The notes: generated by a model from the letters alone, not told the origin. Counted from the first letter of the stretch, positions 1-8,752 are shown. The stretch: DNA of 64,000 bases from Cyclobacteriaceae bacterium (GCA_027533395.1 JAPZUF010000006.1:155893-219892), one strand, 5' to 3'. A program made the numbers and translations.

Positions 1-54
1 ATTCTTCTGTTTCGCGAATTCTGCAAATGATGAAATTAATTCATGTGCGTCCAT
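1..54 (-). CDS. nusA: NusA, N-terminal fragment (runs off window)
   Basis: Only the first 18 codons are inside the window, reading MDAHELISSFAEFAKQKN on the minus strand. This resembles the start of NusA, the transcription elongation and antitermination factor. The call is supported by position: it begins 7 bases after the rimP stop, and rimP-nusA-infB is a widely conserved operon. The ATG is at 54-52. Too little protein is visible to judge domains. It could only be something else if this lineage had broken the rimP-nusA pair. Confidence 0.75.
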   Translation of the reverse strand, partial: MDAHELISSFAEFAKQKN

Positions 55-61
55 TGCTTGC

Positions 62-532
62 TTATTTAAAAGATATTGTCACTATTGCTTTTTCTATGTT
101 TTCGAACAAAATGGTGTTTTCCAATTGTTCGGCCTTTTTTCCTTTACCACTTTTTTTACTCAATACGATGCCCTCGCTGGTAACATGAAGCAAAGTCCCC
201 TCTTCATATTTGTTTTCTTCCTTCAGTTTCACTTTTACTACACGGCCAATGTTTTTAACATATTGTCTGTGCATTTTAAGCGGTTGGTCCACACCAGGAG
301 AAGAAACCTCTAACAAATAATTATCTGCTAACTCAGCATTGGCATCTAATACATCTGATAGTTTTCTGCTTAGCTCAGCACAATCTTCGATGGTGGCACC
401 TTGGTCGCCATCTAGTGTTACCACTATTTTACCGGGCTTTCTTTTCATCACGGCTGTTACATCAACCACAAAAAGGTTTGGGTTGTGTAGCAGGTTTTCG
501 GCCTGGTTTTTTATTTGTGCTGCTAAATTCAT
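62..532 (-). CDS. rimP: Ribosome maturation factor RimP
   Basis: The protein has 156 residues, the usual RimP size, and is needed for maturation of the 30S subunit. The N-terminal half carries the family pattern GDQGATIEDCAELSRKLSDV followed by YLLEVSSPGVDQPL, which is the RimP core signature. A lysine-rich C-terminal half fits the SH3-like second domain. It is the first gene before nusA, with a 7-base gap. A good promoter match lies at 595-625 and a GC-rich hairpin at 549-570 sits in the resulting leader, so leader control is possible. The start at 532 is the only ATG that gives the full family N-terminus. Confidence 0.95.
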   Translation of the reverse strand: MNLAAQIKNQAENLLHNPNLFVVDVTAVMKRKPGKIVVTLDGDQGATIEDCAELSRKLSDVLDANAELADNYLLEVSSPGVDQPLKMHRQYVKNIGRVVKVKLKEENKYEEGTLLHVTSEGIVLSKKSGKGKKAEQLENTILFENIEKAIVTISFK

Positions 533-548
533 AAAAGTCTAAAATCAA

Positions 549-570
549 AGAGGGGACTGTGGTCCCCTCT
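549..570 (-). terminator. Hairpin in the rimP leader, possible attenuator or rfbA terminator
   Basis: A perfect 9-bp stem (AGAGGGGAC / GTCCCCTCT) closes a TGTG loop. On the minus strand it is followed by TTTGATTTT, a modest U-rich tail, and then the rimP ATG 17 bases further on. It lies downstream of the predicted rimP promoter (595-625), so it would be inside the rimP leader, and also about 90 bases beyond the rfbA stop. It may end rfbA transcripts, attenuate rimP, or both. The tail is too interrupted for a confident terminator call. Confidence 0.55.
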
Positions 571-594
571 CGATAATCTTTCAAGAAACTTGCG

Positions 595-625
595 CAAAAG
601 TAATACAATATTGCTTCTGGTGCAA
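595..625 (-). promoter_or_regulatory. Predicted Bacteroidota promoter of rimP
   Basis: On the minus strand TTG (625-623) is separated by 20 bases from TACTTTTG (602-595), a full match to the TAnnTTTG -7 box with the usual -33 spacing. Transcription would start near 590, giving a leader of nearly 60 bases that contains the hairpin at 549-570. Inferred from consensus only. Confidence 0.65.
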
Positions 626-661
626 GTGTATAGGTTATTTTACCTCTTTTTACTAATTAGT

Positions 662-1531
662 TTAAGATAAATAATGTGGCAAATTTTTTAAGTATTGCCC
701 GTAGCCACTCTTTTCCAAAGGTTTTGCCAAGGTCAACAATTGATTCTCATCGATGAAATTCATTCGGTAAGCCACCTCCTCGATACAGCCTACTTTTAAT
801 CCTTGTCTTTGCTCAATAACCTGAACAAAATTTGAGGCTTGCATGAGCGAATCAAAAGTTCCAGTATCCAGCCAGGCGGTACCTCGGCTCATGGTGGCTA
901 CTTGTAACTGACCTCTTTTTAAATACTCTTTATTAACATCTGTAATCTCTAGTTCTCCACGCGGACTTGGTTTCAGGTTTTTGGCAATTTCTACTACTTG
1001 GTTATCATAAAAGTATAAACCTGGTACAGCGTAATTTGATTTTGGATGCTGAGGTTTTTCTTCGATTGAAACCACTTTATTGTTAGCATCAAATTCTACC
1101 ACACCATAGCGTTCAGGATCTGTAACATGGTAAGCGAAGATAACGCCACCTTGTGGGTTGGCATTGCTTTGCAACAGTTTAGCCAAGCCCGAACCATAAA
1201 AAATGTTATCACCTAAAACCAATGCCACTTTATCGTTACCAATAAATTTTTCGCCAATGATAAAAGCTTGTGCTAAGCCATCGGGACTTGGTTGCACAGC
1301 ATATTGAAAGTTACAACCTAATTTTTTCCCATCGCCTAGTAAGCGTTCGAACATGGGTAAATCATGTGGTGTGGAAATGATCAGTATTTCTCTGATGCCC
1401 GCCATCATTAAAACGGAAAGCGGATAATAAATCATGGGTTTATCGTAAACCGGCATGAGTTGTTTACTAACAGCTAACGTAAGCGGATGAAGCCTTGTGC
1501 CCGAACCTCCTGCTAAAATAATGCCTTTCAT
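662..1531 (-). CDS. rfbA: Glucose-1-phosphate thymidylyltransferase
   Basis: The enzyme (RmlA/RfbA) joins glucose-1-phosphate and dTTP to give dTDP-glucose in the cytoplasm. At 289 residues it has the family length. It opens with [18 protein letters not shown], the nucleotide-binding signature, and carries [28 protein letters not shown] and [17 protein letters not shown], all typical of RmlA. It is the last gene of a four-gene minus-strand cluster, 2 bases after rfbB, so the first two steps of dTDP-deoxysugar synthesis are together. The epimerase rfbC and reductase rfbD of the rhamnose pathway are not in this window. Confidence 0.96.
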   Translation of the reverse strand: MKGIILAGGSGTRLHPLTLAVSKQLMPVYDKPMIYYPLSVLMMAGIREILIISTPHDLPMFERLLGDGKKLGCNFQYAVQPSPDGLAQAFIIGEKFIGNDKVALVLGDNIFYGSGLAKLLQSNANPQGGVIFAYHVTDPERYGVVEFDANNKVVSIEEKPQHPKSNYAVPGLYFYDNQVVEIAKNLKPSPRGELEITDVNKEYLKRGQLQVATMSRGTAWLDTGTFDSLMQASNFVQVIEQRQGLKVGCIEEVAYRMNFIDENQLLTLAKPLEKSGYGQYLKNLPHYLS

Positions 1532-1533
1532 GA

Positions 1534-2589
1534 CTAACGGTTATGATACATGTTTTGATAATATTGTTGGTATGCGCCACTGGTTACGTGGTTCAACCAT
1601 TCCTGATTGCTCAAATACCAATCTACTGTTTTCTCCAACCCTTGTTCGAATGTTACAGATGGTCTCCAACCTAACTGCGTCATCAACTTTGTTGCATCAA
1701 TAGCGTAGCGTAAATCATGTCCTGGTCTGTCAGTTACGAAAGTAATGAGCTTAGCGCTTTCACCTTCGCTTCTTTTTAATTTGCTATCCATTAGTTTGCA
1801 CAAGAAATAAACGAGATCGATATTTTTCCATTCGTTATTTCCACCAATGTTGTAAACTTCTCCAGTTTTACCTTTATGGAAAATAGTATCGATTGCAGTT
1901 GCATGATCTTCTACAAACAACCAATCGCGTACGTTTTCTCCTTTTCCATATACCGGAAGTGGTTTCTTTTGCAAAATATTATGGATCATCAGAGGTATCA
2001 ATTTCTCAGGAAAATGATTAGGGCCGTAATTATTGGAACACCTGCTGATGACTACTGGCATTTTATAACTGTTGCCGTATGCTTTCACAAAATGATCACT
2101 GCTGGCCTTTGAAGATGAGTAAGGTGATTGTGGATCGATGGGGGTTTCCTCTGTAAAAAATTTTCCGTGCTCAACGGACCCATATACTTCATCCGTTGAA
2201 ATGTGATAAAATCGTTTACCTTCCCAATTGCCATTCCAGGCATTTTTGGCAGCCTGCAGCAAACGAATTGTACCTATAACATTGGTGATAGCAAACTCAT
2301 CCGGATTATGTAGCGATCTATCTACATGCGATTCTGCCGCCAAATGAATAACGCCTGATATGATATGTTGAGAAAAAACTTCTTTCAGTTTATCTCCATC
2401 TAAAATATCTCCTTTTATAAAGGTATAGTTAGGTTTTTGATCAACATCTGAAAGGTTTTCTAAATTACCGGCATAGGTAAGTTTATCATAATTGATAATG
2501 GTGTACTCAGGGTAACGATTAACCAATCTGCGTACAACATGCGAACCAATAAATCCAGCACCACCGGTTACTAAAATTGTTTTCTTCAT
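1534..2589 (-). CDS. rfbB: dTDP-glucose 4,6-dehydratase
   Basis: An extended short-chain dehydrogenase of 351 residues that converts dTDP-glucose to dTDP-4-keto-6-deoxyglucose. The NAD-binding motif [10 protein letters not shown] is at the N-terminus. [10 protein letters not shown], the catalytic YSSSK (Tyr-x-x-x-Lys) and [18 protein letters not shown] are standard RmlB signatures, and [11 protein letters not shown] marks the substrate-binding end. It lies between the UDP-glucuronate decarboxylase (3-base gap) and rfbA (2-base gap), which implies one transcript. Its keto-sugar product is a branch point for several deoxysugars, so the final sugar cannot be told from this window. Confidence 0.96.
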   Translation of the reverse strand: MKKTILVTGGAGFIGSHVVRRLVNRYPEYTIINYDKLTYAGNLENLSDVDQKPNYTFIKGDILDGDKLKEVFSQHIISGVIHLAAESHVDRSLHNPDEFAITNVIGTIRLLQAAKNAWNGNWEGKRFYHISTDEVYGSVEHGKFFTEETPIDPQSPYSSSKASSDHFVKAYGNSYKMPVVISRCSNNYGPNHFPEKLIPLMIHNILQKKPLPVYGKGENVRDWLFVEDHATAIDTIFHKGKTGEVYNIGGNNEWKNIDLVYFLCKLMDSKLKRSEGESAKLITFVTDRPGHDLRYAIDATKLMTQLGWRPSVTFEQGLEKTVDWYLSNQEWLNHVTSGAYQQYYQNMYHNR

Positions 2590-2592
2590 TTA

Positions 2593-3585
2593 TTATCGAA
2601 TGTATTTCTCAAAATCTTTGTGCTCGCGTTGGTACAAAACTTCTGTGGGCAAAGATTTAAAATAATCGTATGTTATTTTCAATCCTTCAGCACGCGAAAC
2701 TTTGGGTTGCCACCCTAAAATTTGTTTGGCTTTTGTTATGTCTGGCTGGCGTTGCTTGGGATCATCTTTTGGTAAATCTTTGAAAATTATTTTTTGATTT
2801 GTCCCAGTTAGTTTTATAATCTCCTCTGCGAATTGCAAAATGGTTATTTCATCAGGATTACCGATGTTGACAGGATATTGATAGTCCGAAAGCAACAAAC
2901 GATAAATACCATCAACTTGGTCATCCACATAACAGAATGAACGTGTTTGTGAGCCATCCCCAAACACTGTTAAATCTTCACCACGTAAAGCCTGGCCAAT
3001 AAAAGCTGGTAATACTCTTCCATCATTCAAACGCATGCGAGGACCATAGGTGTTAAAAATTCTCACGATGCGTGTTTCAAGATTGTGATAGGTATGGTAA
3101 GCCATTGTCATAGCTTCCTGAAATCTTTTGGCTTCGTCATACACACCGCGCGGACCAATGGTATTTACATTTCCGTAGTAATCTTCAGTTTGAGGGTGAA
3201 CCAACGGATCTCCATATATTTCAGACGTTGATGCAATTAAAATACGTGCATTTTTTGTTCTGGCTAATCCCAACAAATTGTGGATACCTAATGAACCCAC
3301 TTTTAAAGTTTGAATAGGAATCTTTAAATAATCAATCGGGCTTGCCGGTGATGCAAAATGAAGGATGTAATGTAATTCTCCCGGTACATGAACAAAGTTT
3401 GAAACATCATGATGATAAAATTCAAAATCAGGATGTTTAAACAAATGTTCGATGTTGCGTAAGTCACCTGTAACCAGATTATCCATTGCTATTACGCTGT
3501 ACCCTTCTTTGATAAAGCGATCACATAAATGCGAACCTAGAAATCCGGCCCCACCGGTAATTAAAACTCTTTTCTTCGTGCTCAT
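2593..3585 (-). CDS. UDP-glucuronate decarboxylase (UDP-xylose synthase)
   Basis: A 330-residue extended SDR. The pattern [19 protein letters not shown], then [28 protein letters not shown] and [10 protein letters not shown] is characteristic of UDP-xylose synthases, which oxidise and decarboxylate UDP-glucuronate to UDP-xylose. The Y-x-x-x-K pair is in GVYDEAKRF. Its reading frame overlaps the ugd stop by 4 bases, so the enzyme that makes its substrate is translated just before it. UDP-xylose normally goes to surface polysaccharide. Related 4-epimerases lack the ASPASP motif, so I rate this assignment highly. Confidence 0.92.
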   Translation of the reverse strand: MSTKKRVLITGGAGFLGSHLCDRFIKEGYSVIAMDNLVTGDLRNIEHLFKHPDFEFYHHDVSNFVHVPGELHYILHFASPASPIDYLKIPIQTLKVGSLGIHNLLGLARTKNARILIASTSEIYGDPLVHPQTEDYYGNVNTIGPRGVYDEAKRFQEAMTMAYHTYHNLETRIVRIFNTYGPRMRLNDGRVLPAFIGQALRGEDLTVFGDGSQTRSFCYVDDQVDGIYRLLLSDYQYPVNIGNPDEITILQFAEEIIKLTGTNQKIIFKDLPKDDPKQRQPDITKAKQILGWQPKVSRAEGLKITYDYFKSLPTEVLYQREHKDFEKYIR

Positions 3586-4892
3586 GCTATTGTCTCTCTT
3601 CCTATGCTGTAGTATGTAAAACCTAATTCTTTCATTTGCGATAACTCGTATAAATTACGACCATCAAAAATAACTTTGTTTTTTATCAGTTCAGCAACTT
3701 TATCGAAGTCTGGCGTTCTAAACTCAGGCCATTCGGTCGCAATAAACAAGGCATCTGCGGCATGTATGGCTTCGTAAGGATTTTTCGCGAAAGTGATTTT
3801 ATCGCCAAAAATTTTTCTCACATTATCCATCGCTTCCGGGTCGTGTGCCACAACAGTTGCACCTTCTTGTAATAGAAGATTAATGTTCTCTAATGCTGGT
3901 GCTTCTCTTATATCATCAGTATGTGGTTTAAAAGATAAACCCCAAACCCCAATTTTCTTTCCGCGCAAGGAACCACCAAAGAATTGCTTCATCTTATTGA
4001 ATAAGACAGTTTTTTGAGAAGCGTTTACATCCATCACCGATTTCAGAATTTTGAAATCGTATTGTGTGTCAGAGGCAGATTTTGCTAAGGCTTGCACATC
4101 CTTTGGGAAACAACTTCCTCCGTAACCAATCCCAGGAAAAAGAAAGCGTTTGCCTATTCTGCTATCGGTTCCAACTCCTTTGCGAACTGCATCCACGTTG
4201 GCACCCAACAATTCGCATAAGTTAGCAATCTCATTCATGAAGGTTATTTTGGTTGCCAGAAAAGCATTAGCTGCATATTTGGTTAACTCTGCTGAGCGTT
4301 CGTCCATGAAGATGATAGGGTTACCCTGGCGCACAAAAGGTGCGTAAAGTTGTTCCATCACCTTGCGAGCCTTGTCTGATGTTGTTCCAATAACAACTCT
4401 GTCTGGCTTCATAAAATCCTCTACAGCAACGCCTTCACGTAAAAATTCTGGATTAGAAACAACATCAAACTCAACTTTAGCATTTTTCGCAATTCTTTCT
4501 CTGACTTTATCAGCAGTGCCAACTGGTACTGTGGACTTGTCAACAATTACGGTGTATTGTTTTAAAATTGGTCCTAAATCGTCTGCTACTTTCAGAATGT
4601 ACTTTAAATCTGCTGAGCCATCTTCGCCTGGAGGTGTTGGCAAGGCCAAAAAAATGATTTTAGCGTCTTTTATCCCTTCCTCAAGATTGGTCGTAAAAAA
4701 TAAACGCTCTTGCTTAATGTTTCTTTCAAATAGTTGCTCCAAACCAGGTTCATAAATTGTGATTTTTCCCGCGTTTAAGCTAGCCACTTTTGCTTGGTCA
4801 ATATCAACACAGGTAACAGTGTTACCAGTTTCAGCAAAACAGGTACCTGTTACCAAGCCTACGTACCCTGTTCCAATTACGGCAATTTTCAT
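3582..4892 (-). CDS. ugd: UDP-glucose 6-dehydrogenase
   Basis: Oxidises UDP-glucose to UDP-glucuronate with two NAD. The 436-residue protein begins with the Rossmann motif [16 protein letters not shown]. It has [24 protein letters not shown], and [10 protein letters not shown] with the catalytic Cys at residue 261, followed by the C-terminal domain [19 protein letters not shown]. It is first in the ugd, decarboxylase, rfbB, rfbA cluster and overlaps the next gene by 4 bases. The 214-base gap upstream, shared with a divergent acyl-CoA dehydrogenase gene, should hold the operon promoter. Confidence 0.97.
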   Translation of the reverse strand: MKIAVIGTGYVGLVTGTCFAETGNTVTCVDIDQAKVASLNAGKITIYEPGLEQLFERNIKQERLFFTTNLEEGIKDAKIIFLALPTPPGEDGSADLKYILKVADDLGPILKQYTVIVDKSTVPVGTADKVRERIAKNAKVEFDVVSNPEFLREGVAVEDFMKPDRVVIGTTSDKARKVMEQLYAPFVRQGNPIIFMDERSAELTKYAANAFLATKITFMNEIANLCELLGANVDAVRKGVGTDSRIGKRFLFPGIGYGGSCFPKDVQALAKSASDTQYDFKILKSVMDVNASQKTVLFNKMKQFFGGSLRGKKIGVWGLSFKPHTDDIREAPALENINLLLQEGATVVAHDPEAMDNVRKIFGDKITFAKNPYEAIHAADALFIATEWPEFRTPDFDKVAELIKNKVIFDGRNLYELSQMKELGFTYYSIGRETIA

Positions 4893-5056
4893 TTTTCTAA
4901 GTCTCTTAAAAATTTAATTGAATCATCTTAAACCTAAAATTTGAGTGTCTTCCACTCATTGATGACTCAAAATTAATCCGCGAAAATACCCTTTTAATTA
5001 TAATTCGATTAATCAGGCCTTTTTCAAGACAAAAAGTGGACACAAACTAACATTCG

Positions 5057-5087
5057 TTTGTATTGTTATAGATTAATCTTAAATTCG
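5057..5087 (+). promoter_or_regulatory. Predicted promoter of the acyl-CoA dehydrogenase gene
   Basis: TTTG (5057-5060), a 19-base spacer, and TAAATTCG (5080-5087), one mismatch from TAnnTTTG. The start of transcription would fall near 5092, about 15 bases before the ATG. AAAGG directly touches the ATG, too close to act as a normal Shine-Dalgarno site. Consensus-based only. Confidence 0.5.
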
Positions 5088-5106
5088 AGACTCAAATTTT
5101 TAAAGG

Positions 5107-6276
5107 ATGGAAACAGTAGCTGAAAGCATGCCTATGATTGGTTTTGAAGAAACCGAAAACCAAAAAATGATTGCCCAGATGATTCGTGACTTTGGCGCGA
5201 AAGAGATTAAACCCTTTATGATGGACTGGGATGAAACTCAGGAATTCCCCATCAATCTATTTCATAAACTGGGAAATCTGGGTTTAATGGGTGTTTTGGT
5301 TCCTGAAAATTATGGTGGTGCAGGTTTTGGCTATTTAGAATATGTAACAGCAATAGTAGAATTAGCCAAAATTGATGGTTCTATTGGTCTTTCAATGGCT
5401 GCGCATAACTCTTTATGTACAGGGCATCTTTTAAGTTTCGGTAATGAAGAACAGAAAAGTAAATATTTACCCAAATTAGCTTCCGGAGAATGGATTGGTG
5501 CTTGGGGATTGACAGAGCCTAATACTGGCTCGGATGCCGGAAACATGAGAACAGTAGCTATTAAAGATGGCGATCATTATATCATTAATGGCGCAAAAAA
5601 CTTTATCACTCATGGAAAAAGCGGAAACCTTGCTGTTGTCATTGTGCGCACTGGTCAAGTGGGCGACTCGCATGGGATGACAGCCTTTTTAATTGAAAAA
5701 GGAACTCCAGGTTTTACCTCAGGTAAGAAAGAAAATAAATTAGGTATGCGTGCTTCAGAAACTGCCGAGTTAATTTTTCAAGATTGCCGCGTACACAAAT
5801 CTCAAATGCTTGGAAAAGAAGGCGAAGGCTTTATCCAGGCCATGAAAGTGCTAGATGGAGGAAGAATTTCTATCGCAGCTTTGAGTTTGGGAATTGCAAT
5901 AGGCGCCTACGAAGCTGCCCTACAATATTCAAAAGAACGGCACCAGTTTAACCAGCCTATCGCTAAGTTTCAAGGTATTGCCTTTAAATTAGCAGACATG
6001 GCAACTAAAGTTGAGGCAGCAAAATTGCTTACTTACCGTGCTGCTGATATGAAAAATAAAGGTTTCAATGTAAACCGTGAATCAGCAATGGCTAAGCTAT
6101 ACGCTTCTGAAATTGCTGTAGAAATAGCCAACGAAGGCGTACAAATTTTTGGTGGATATGGATACACTAAAGATTTTCCTGCTGAAAAGTACTATCGTGA
6201 TGCTAAGCTTTGCACAATCGGTGAAGGAACGTCTGAAATTCAAAAACTGGTGATTTCCAGATCTTTGTTAAAATAA
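5107..6276 (+). CDS. Acyl-CoA dehydrogenase
   Basis: FAD enzyme that introduces the alpha-beta double bond into acyl-CoA during beta-oxidation or branched-chain amino-acid breakdown. The 389-residue protein has the standard N-terminal helical, middle beta and C-terminal helical layout. Signatures are WGLTEPNTGSDAGNMRT (FAD contact), RFQGIAFKLADM-type helices and GGYGYTKDFPAEKYYRDAK near the end. The catalytic Glu is in IGEGTSEIQKL at about residue 373, the position used by short- and medium-chain enzymes. No other fatty-acid gene is adjacent, so chain length cannot be deduced. It is divergent from ugd. Confidence 0.93.
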   Translation: METVAESMPMIGFEETENQKMIAQMIRDFGAKEIKPFMMDWDETQEFPINLFHKLGNLGLMGVLVPENYGGAGFGYLEYVTAIVELAKIDGSIGLSMAAHNSLCTGHLLSFGNEEQKSKYLPKLASGEWIGAWGLTEPNTGSDAGNMRTVAIKDGDHYIINGAKNFITHGKSGNLAVVIVRTGQVGDSHGMTAFLIEKGTPGFTSGKKENKLGMRASETAELIFQDCRVHKSQMLGKEGEGFIQAMKVLDGGRISIAALSLGIAIGAYEAALQYSKERHQFNQPIAKFQGIAFKLADMATKVEAAKLLTYRAADMKNKGFNVNRESAMAKLYASEIAVEIANEGVQIFGGYGYTKDFPAEKYYRDAKLCTIGEGTSEIQKLVISRSLLK

Positions 6277-6309
6277 TTTGTTTTTGATATTGTGGAATTC
6301 CTATATTTG
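6277..6309 (+). promoter_or_regulatory. Promoter of rpsU
   Basis: TTTG (6277-6280), 21 bases, then TATATTTG (6302-6309), a perfect TAnnTTTG -7 box. The transcript would begin near 6314, leaving a leader of about 15 bases before the rpsU ATG at 6330. No purine-rich Shine-Dalgarno tract is visible in that leader. Confidence 0.7.
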
Positions 6310-6329
6310 CAGCCCAAATAAGTACGCAC

Positions 6330-6524
6330 ATGCTAATTGTAAACATTAAAGAGAACGAGTCAATCGACAAAGCTTTAAAAAGATTTAAGAAGAAGTTTGA
6401 GAAGACTGGCATTTTACGTGAGTTAAGAAGCAGAACTTCTTTTACTAAACCTTCAGTTCGCAGAAGAAACGAGATTATTCGTGCTGCTTACATACAGAAT
6501 ATCCGCAATCAAGAAGCTCAGTAA
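6330..6524 (+). CDS. rpsU: 30S ribosomal protein bS21
   Basis: A 64-residue basic protein starting MLIVNIKENESIDKALKRF, with the bS21 core FKKKFEKTGILRELRSRTSF and an Arg/Lys-rich tail containing PSVRRRNEIIRAAYIQN. It binds the 30S platform near the 3' end of 16S rRNA and helps mRNA binding. It has its own strong promoter and is followed by a strong hairpin terminator at 6549-6588, so it is mainly monocistronic although the Xer gene lies 92 bases downstream. The short leader without a Shine-Dalgarno sequence is notable for this gene. Confidence 0.97.
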   Translation: MLIVNIKENESIDKALKRFKKKFEKTGILRELRSRTSFTKPSVRRRNEIIRAAYIQNIRNQEAQ

Positions 6525-6548
6525 GCTTTTTATCAACAATATTTCCAC

Positions 6549-6588
6549 AATCCCCTTTAGGTTCTTCCTAAAGGGGATTTATTTTTTT
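6549..6588 (+). terminator. Rho-independent terminator of rpsU
   Basis: A perfect 13-bp stem, AATCCCCTTTAGG (6549-6561) with CCTAAAGGGGATT (6567-6579), a 5-base loop and then a T-rich tail with seven consecutive T (6582-6588). It separates rpsU from the Xer recombinase gene that starts at 6617. Confidence 0.92.
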
Positions 6589-6616
6589 ACATTGTTTCAG
6601 GTATAAACGCCTCCGC

Positions 6617-7495
6617 ATGACAGATGCTTTTTTGAGATACCTGGAATTTGAGAAAAGATTGAGCAAGCATACTGTTTTATCTTACGAAACAGACCTAAAA
6701 CAACTCGTTGATTTTCTCCATCAAACTTTTGAAATCCAGCTGCCCGAGTTAGCTACTTTTCCTATGTTAAGAGGCTGGATTGCCAGTCTTGTTGAAAGTA
6801 ACATCAATCCAAAATCTGTTAATCGAAAAATTGCTTGTCTCCGCTCTTTTTATAAATACCTGATAAAACAAGGCCATCTTTCTGTTAATCCGGCAGAGAA
6901 ACTCAAAGTACTAAAAACACAAAAACGCCTGCCTGTTTTTGTCAAAGAAAATGAAATACAAGATTTGCTAAACCATGTTGCTTTCGAAAATAACTTTCAT
7001 GGTTTGCGTGATCGTTTGATCATAGAGCTTTTATACGGAAGTGGAATTCGCTTAAGTGAATTATTAGAATTGAAAGACATGGATATTCAATGGCAGAAAC
7101 AAACCATTAAAGTTTTAGGTAAAAGAAACAAAGAAAGAATAATCCCATTTTCTAACTATCTCGTAAATATTATAAAAGAGTATCAACAAGCCAGAAACAA
7201 AGAGATTGGAAAACACAACGAAAACTTCTTACTCTTAACAAATAGTGGCGAACCTGCTTATCCGGGTTTGGTACAAGCAACTGTTAAAAAATATTTATCA
7301 CAAACTAATGTGGAAAAGAGGAGTCCTCACGTTCTAAGGCATACATATGCTACACATTTATTAAATAAAGGCGCAGAGATTAACGCTGTAAAAGATTTGT
7401 TAGGACATTCTAGTTTGGCGGCAACACAGGTATATACTCACAATACTATGGAAAAACTAAAAAAAGCTTTTGAACAAGCTCACCCTAAAGCATGA
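6617..7495 (+). CDS. Tyrosine recombinase, XerC/XerD type
   Basis: A 292-residue site-specific recombinase that should resolve chromosome dimers at dif. An N-terminal SAM-like core-binding domain (about 1-85) is followed by the catalytic domain. All active-site residues are present: Arg145 in GSGIRLSEL, Lys169, His238 and Arg241 in SPHVLRHTYATHLL, His264 in LLGHSSLAAT and the nucleophile Tyr273 in QVYTHN. Length and the lack of any phage genes around it argue for a housekeeping Xer protein rather than an integrase. It lies between rpsU and hpf, a known Bacteroidota arrangement. I cannot separate XerC from XerD by eye. Confidence 0.93.
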   Translation: MTDAFLRYLEFEKRLSKHTVLSYETDLKQLVDFLHQTFEIQLPELATFPMLRGWIASLVESNINPKSVNRKIACLRSFYKYLIKQGHLSVNPAEKLKVLKTQKRLPVFVKENEIQDLLNHVAFENNFHGLRDRLIIELLYGSGIRLSELLELKDMDIQWQKQTIKVLGKRNKERIIPFSNYLVNIIKEYQQARNKEIGKHNENFLLLTNSGEPAYPGLVQATVKKYLSQTNVEKRSPHVLRHTYATHLLNKGAEINAVKDLLGHSSLAATQVYTHNTMEKLKKAFEQAHPKA

Positions 7496-7586
7496 CAAAA
7501 ATTATAAATCTTATGTAAACAATACTACACATTACGGTTGCATTCAACCTATTTTTTGTTTCAGTTTCAATTTTAAATTTTAGATT

Positions 7587-7889
7587 ATGAAGTTACAAGT
7601 TCATTCCATCCACTTCGATGCAGACCAAAAGCTTATTGATTTTATTCAGAAGAAAGTTGAGAAGCTTGAAACATTTTACGACCGTGTAGTTGACGGTGAA
7701 GTGTTTTTAAGATTGAATAATGAAGGTGTAGAAAATAAGACTGTGGAAATAAAAGTACGCGTTCCGGGTAGTCAACTATTTGCGACAGAGAAAGCTCGTT
7801 CTTTTGAAGCTGCGACTGATTTGGCAACTGAAGCTTTGCGCAATCAATTGGCCAAGTTTAAAACAAAGCAAAAAGAAGGAAGAGTTTGA
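7587..7889 (+). CDS. hpf: Ribosome hibernation promoting factor
   Basis: A 100-residue protein of the HPF/RaiA (sigma-54 modulation) family, which binds the 30S decoding centre and silences ribosomes in stationary phase. The pattern MKLQVHSIHFDADQKLIDFI, then FYDRVVDGEVFLRLNNE and a basic C-terminus fit the beta-alpha-beta-beta-beta-alpha fold. It is the short form, without the dimerising C-terminal domain. It follows the Xer gene by 91 bases and ends in a strong terminator at 7920-7943. Confidence 0.93.
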   Translation: MKLQVHSIHFDADQKLIDFIQKKVEKLETFYDRVVDGEVFLRLNNEGVENKTVEIKVRVPGSQLFATEKARSFEAATDLATEALRNQLAKFKTKQKEGRV

Positions 7890-7919
7890 TTCACTGATCC
7901 ACTTCATTTTAACCTATAA

Positions 7920-7943
7920 AAAAAGCCCCGATTGGGGCTTTTT
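7920..7943. terminator. Bidirectional terminator between hpf and the convergent gene
   Basis: A perfect 10-bp stem, AAAAAGCCCC (7920-7929) with GGGGCTTTTT (7934-7943), and a GATT loop. The A/T flanks give a U-tract in both directions, so it can end hpf from the left and the minus-strand gene (stop at 7968) from the right. Confidence 0.92.
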
Positions 7944-7967
7944 CATTTTTTGTGTTGTCGTGTAATC

Positions 7968-8720
7968 TTAAGCAGAAGCAGCAGCGGTTTCTTCAAATTT
8001 AGTTGAAGCTTTTAGGTGAACAGTTTTCTTAGCTTTGTAACCACAATAACCGCACTGAAAATGCTTTAACAATTCACCTTCTTCAGTTGAAGTTGGCGCT
8101 TTAATGATCTCTTCCTTCACTACTTTAAAGGTTTGGTAATTGCACTCAGGGCATTGTAAGGCGTGTAAGTGACCAGCATAACGTTCAATTTTAATGTATC
8201 CGGTTTCTTCGTCTTTCCAAACATCGTAGTCCACTGAAAAAACATTTTCTTCAGCTTGCATCCCTTCATCAAGGTAAGCATCTTCTTCTTCTTCGCTTAA
8301 CAATTTCATTGGCTTACCGCTTGGAGATAATCTTGGCTTGTAACGCAAAGTGCGAAGTCTTTTTTCGATGAAAAATGGATAATAAAATTTCAATAAATTC
8401 TGAATAATCAACCCTACAATCAAGCCCATTGAAACTGTAGTAAATAATCTTACCACTATCCAAAGCGCGTTTAATTCTTCAACATTGGCATTAGCAAAGA
8501 AACAACCTCCAACGATTAACACGATAGCTGCTATCCAAAGCAACTTAATTTCATGCCTGTTGATAAAATCGTACTTATCTTTTGCTTCGCCTACTGTGGC
8601 CAGCCTAATCATGTAACCTAAGATGACAAGAACAGCTAAAGCCCAGCATCCGTAGGCAATATTCATGGCTGCCTCATTCCACGGTGCGTATTGTGCTGCT
8701 AAATCGTAGTTATTGTTCAT
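7968..8720 (-). CDS. Membrane protein with C-terminal zinc ribbon, unknown function
   Basis: I do not recognise a named family. The 250-residue protein has three hydrophobic segments in its first 115 residues (around 20-38, 58-75 and 88-107). A charged cytoplasmic-looking linker with an acidic stretch (LSEEEEDAYLDEG) follows. The C-terminal domain has two Cys-x-x-Cys pairs, CPEC and CGYC, about 35 residues apart, which is the geometry of a treble-clef or rubredoxin-like zinc ribbon. A TATATTTG box upstream supports expression on its own. It might be a membrane-tethered nucleic-acid or protein binder, but nothing beyond the fold is supported. Confidence 0.85.
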   Translation of the reverse strand: MNNNYDLAAQYAPWNEAAMNIAYGCWALAVLVILGYMIRLATVGEAKDKYDFINRHEIKLLWIAAIVLIVGGCFFANANVEELNALWIVVRLFTTVSMGLIVGLIIQNLLKFYYPFFIEKRLRTLRYKPRLSPSGKPMKLLSEEEEDAYLDEGMQAEENVFSVDYDVWKDEETGYIKIERYAGHLHALQCPECNYQTFKVVKEEIIKAPTSTEEGELLKHFQCGYCGYKAKKTVHLKASTKFEETAAASA

Positions 8721-8752
8721 AGCTAATGGGTTGAGTGTTGGGGTTTCTATAA

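Noticed and set aside
6617..7495. Xer-type recombinase as a phage or element integrase
   Set aside because: Size, position between rpsU and hpf, and absence of phage or attachment features point to a housekeeping Xer protein.
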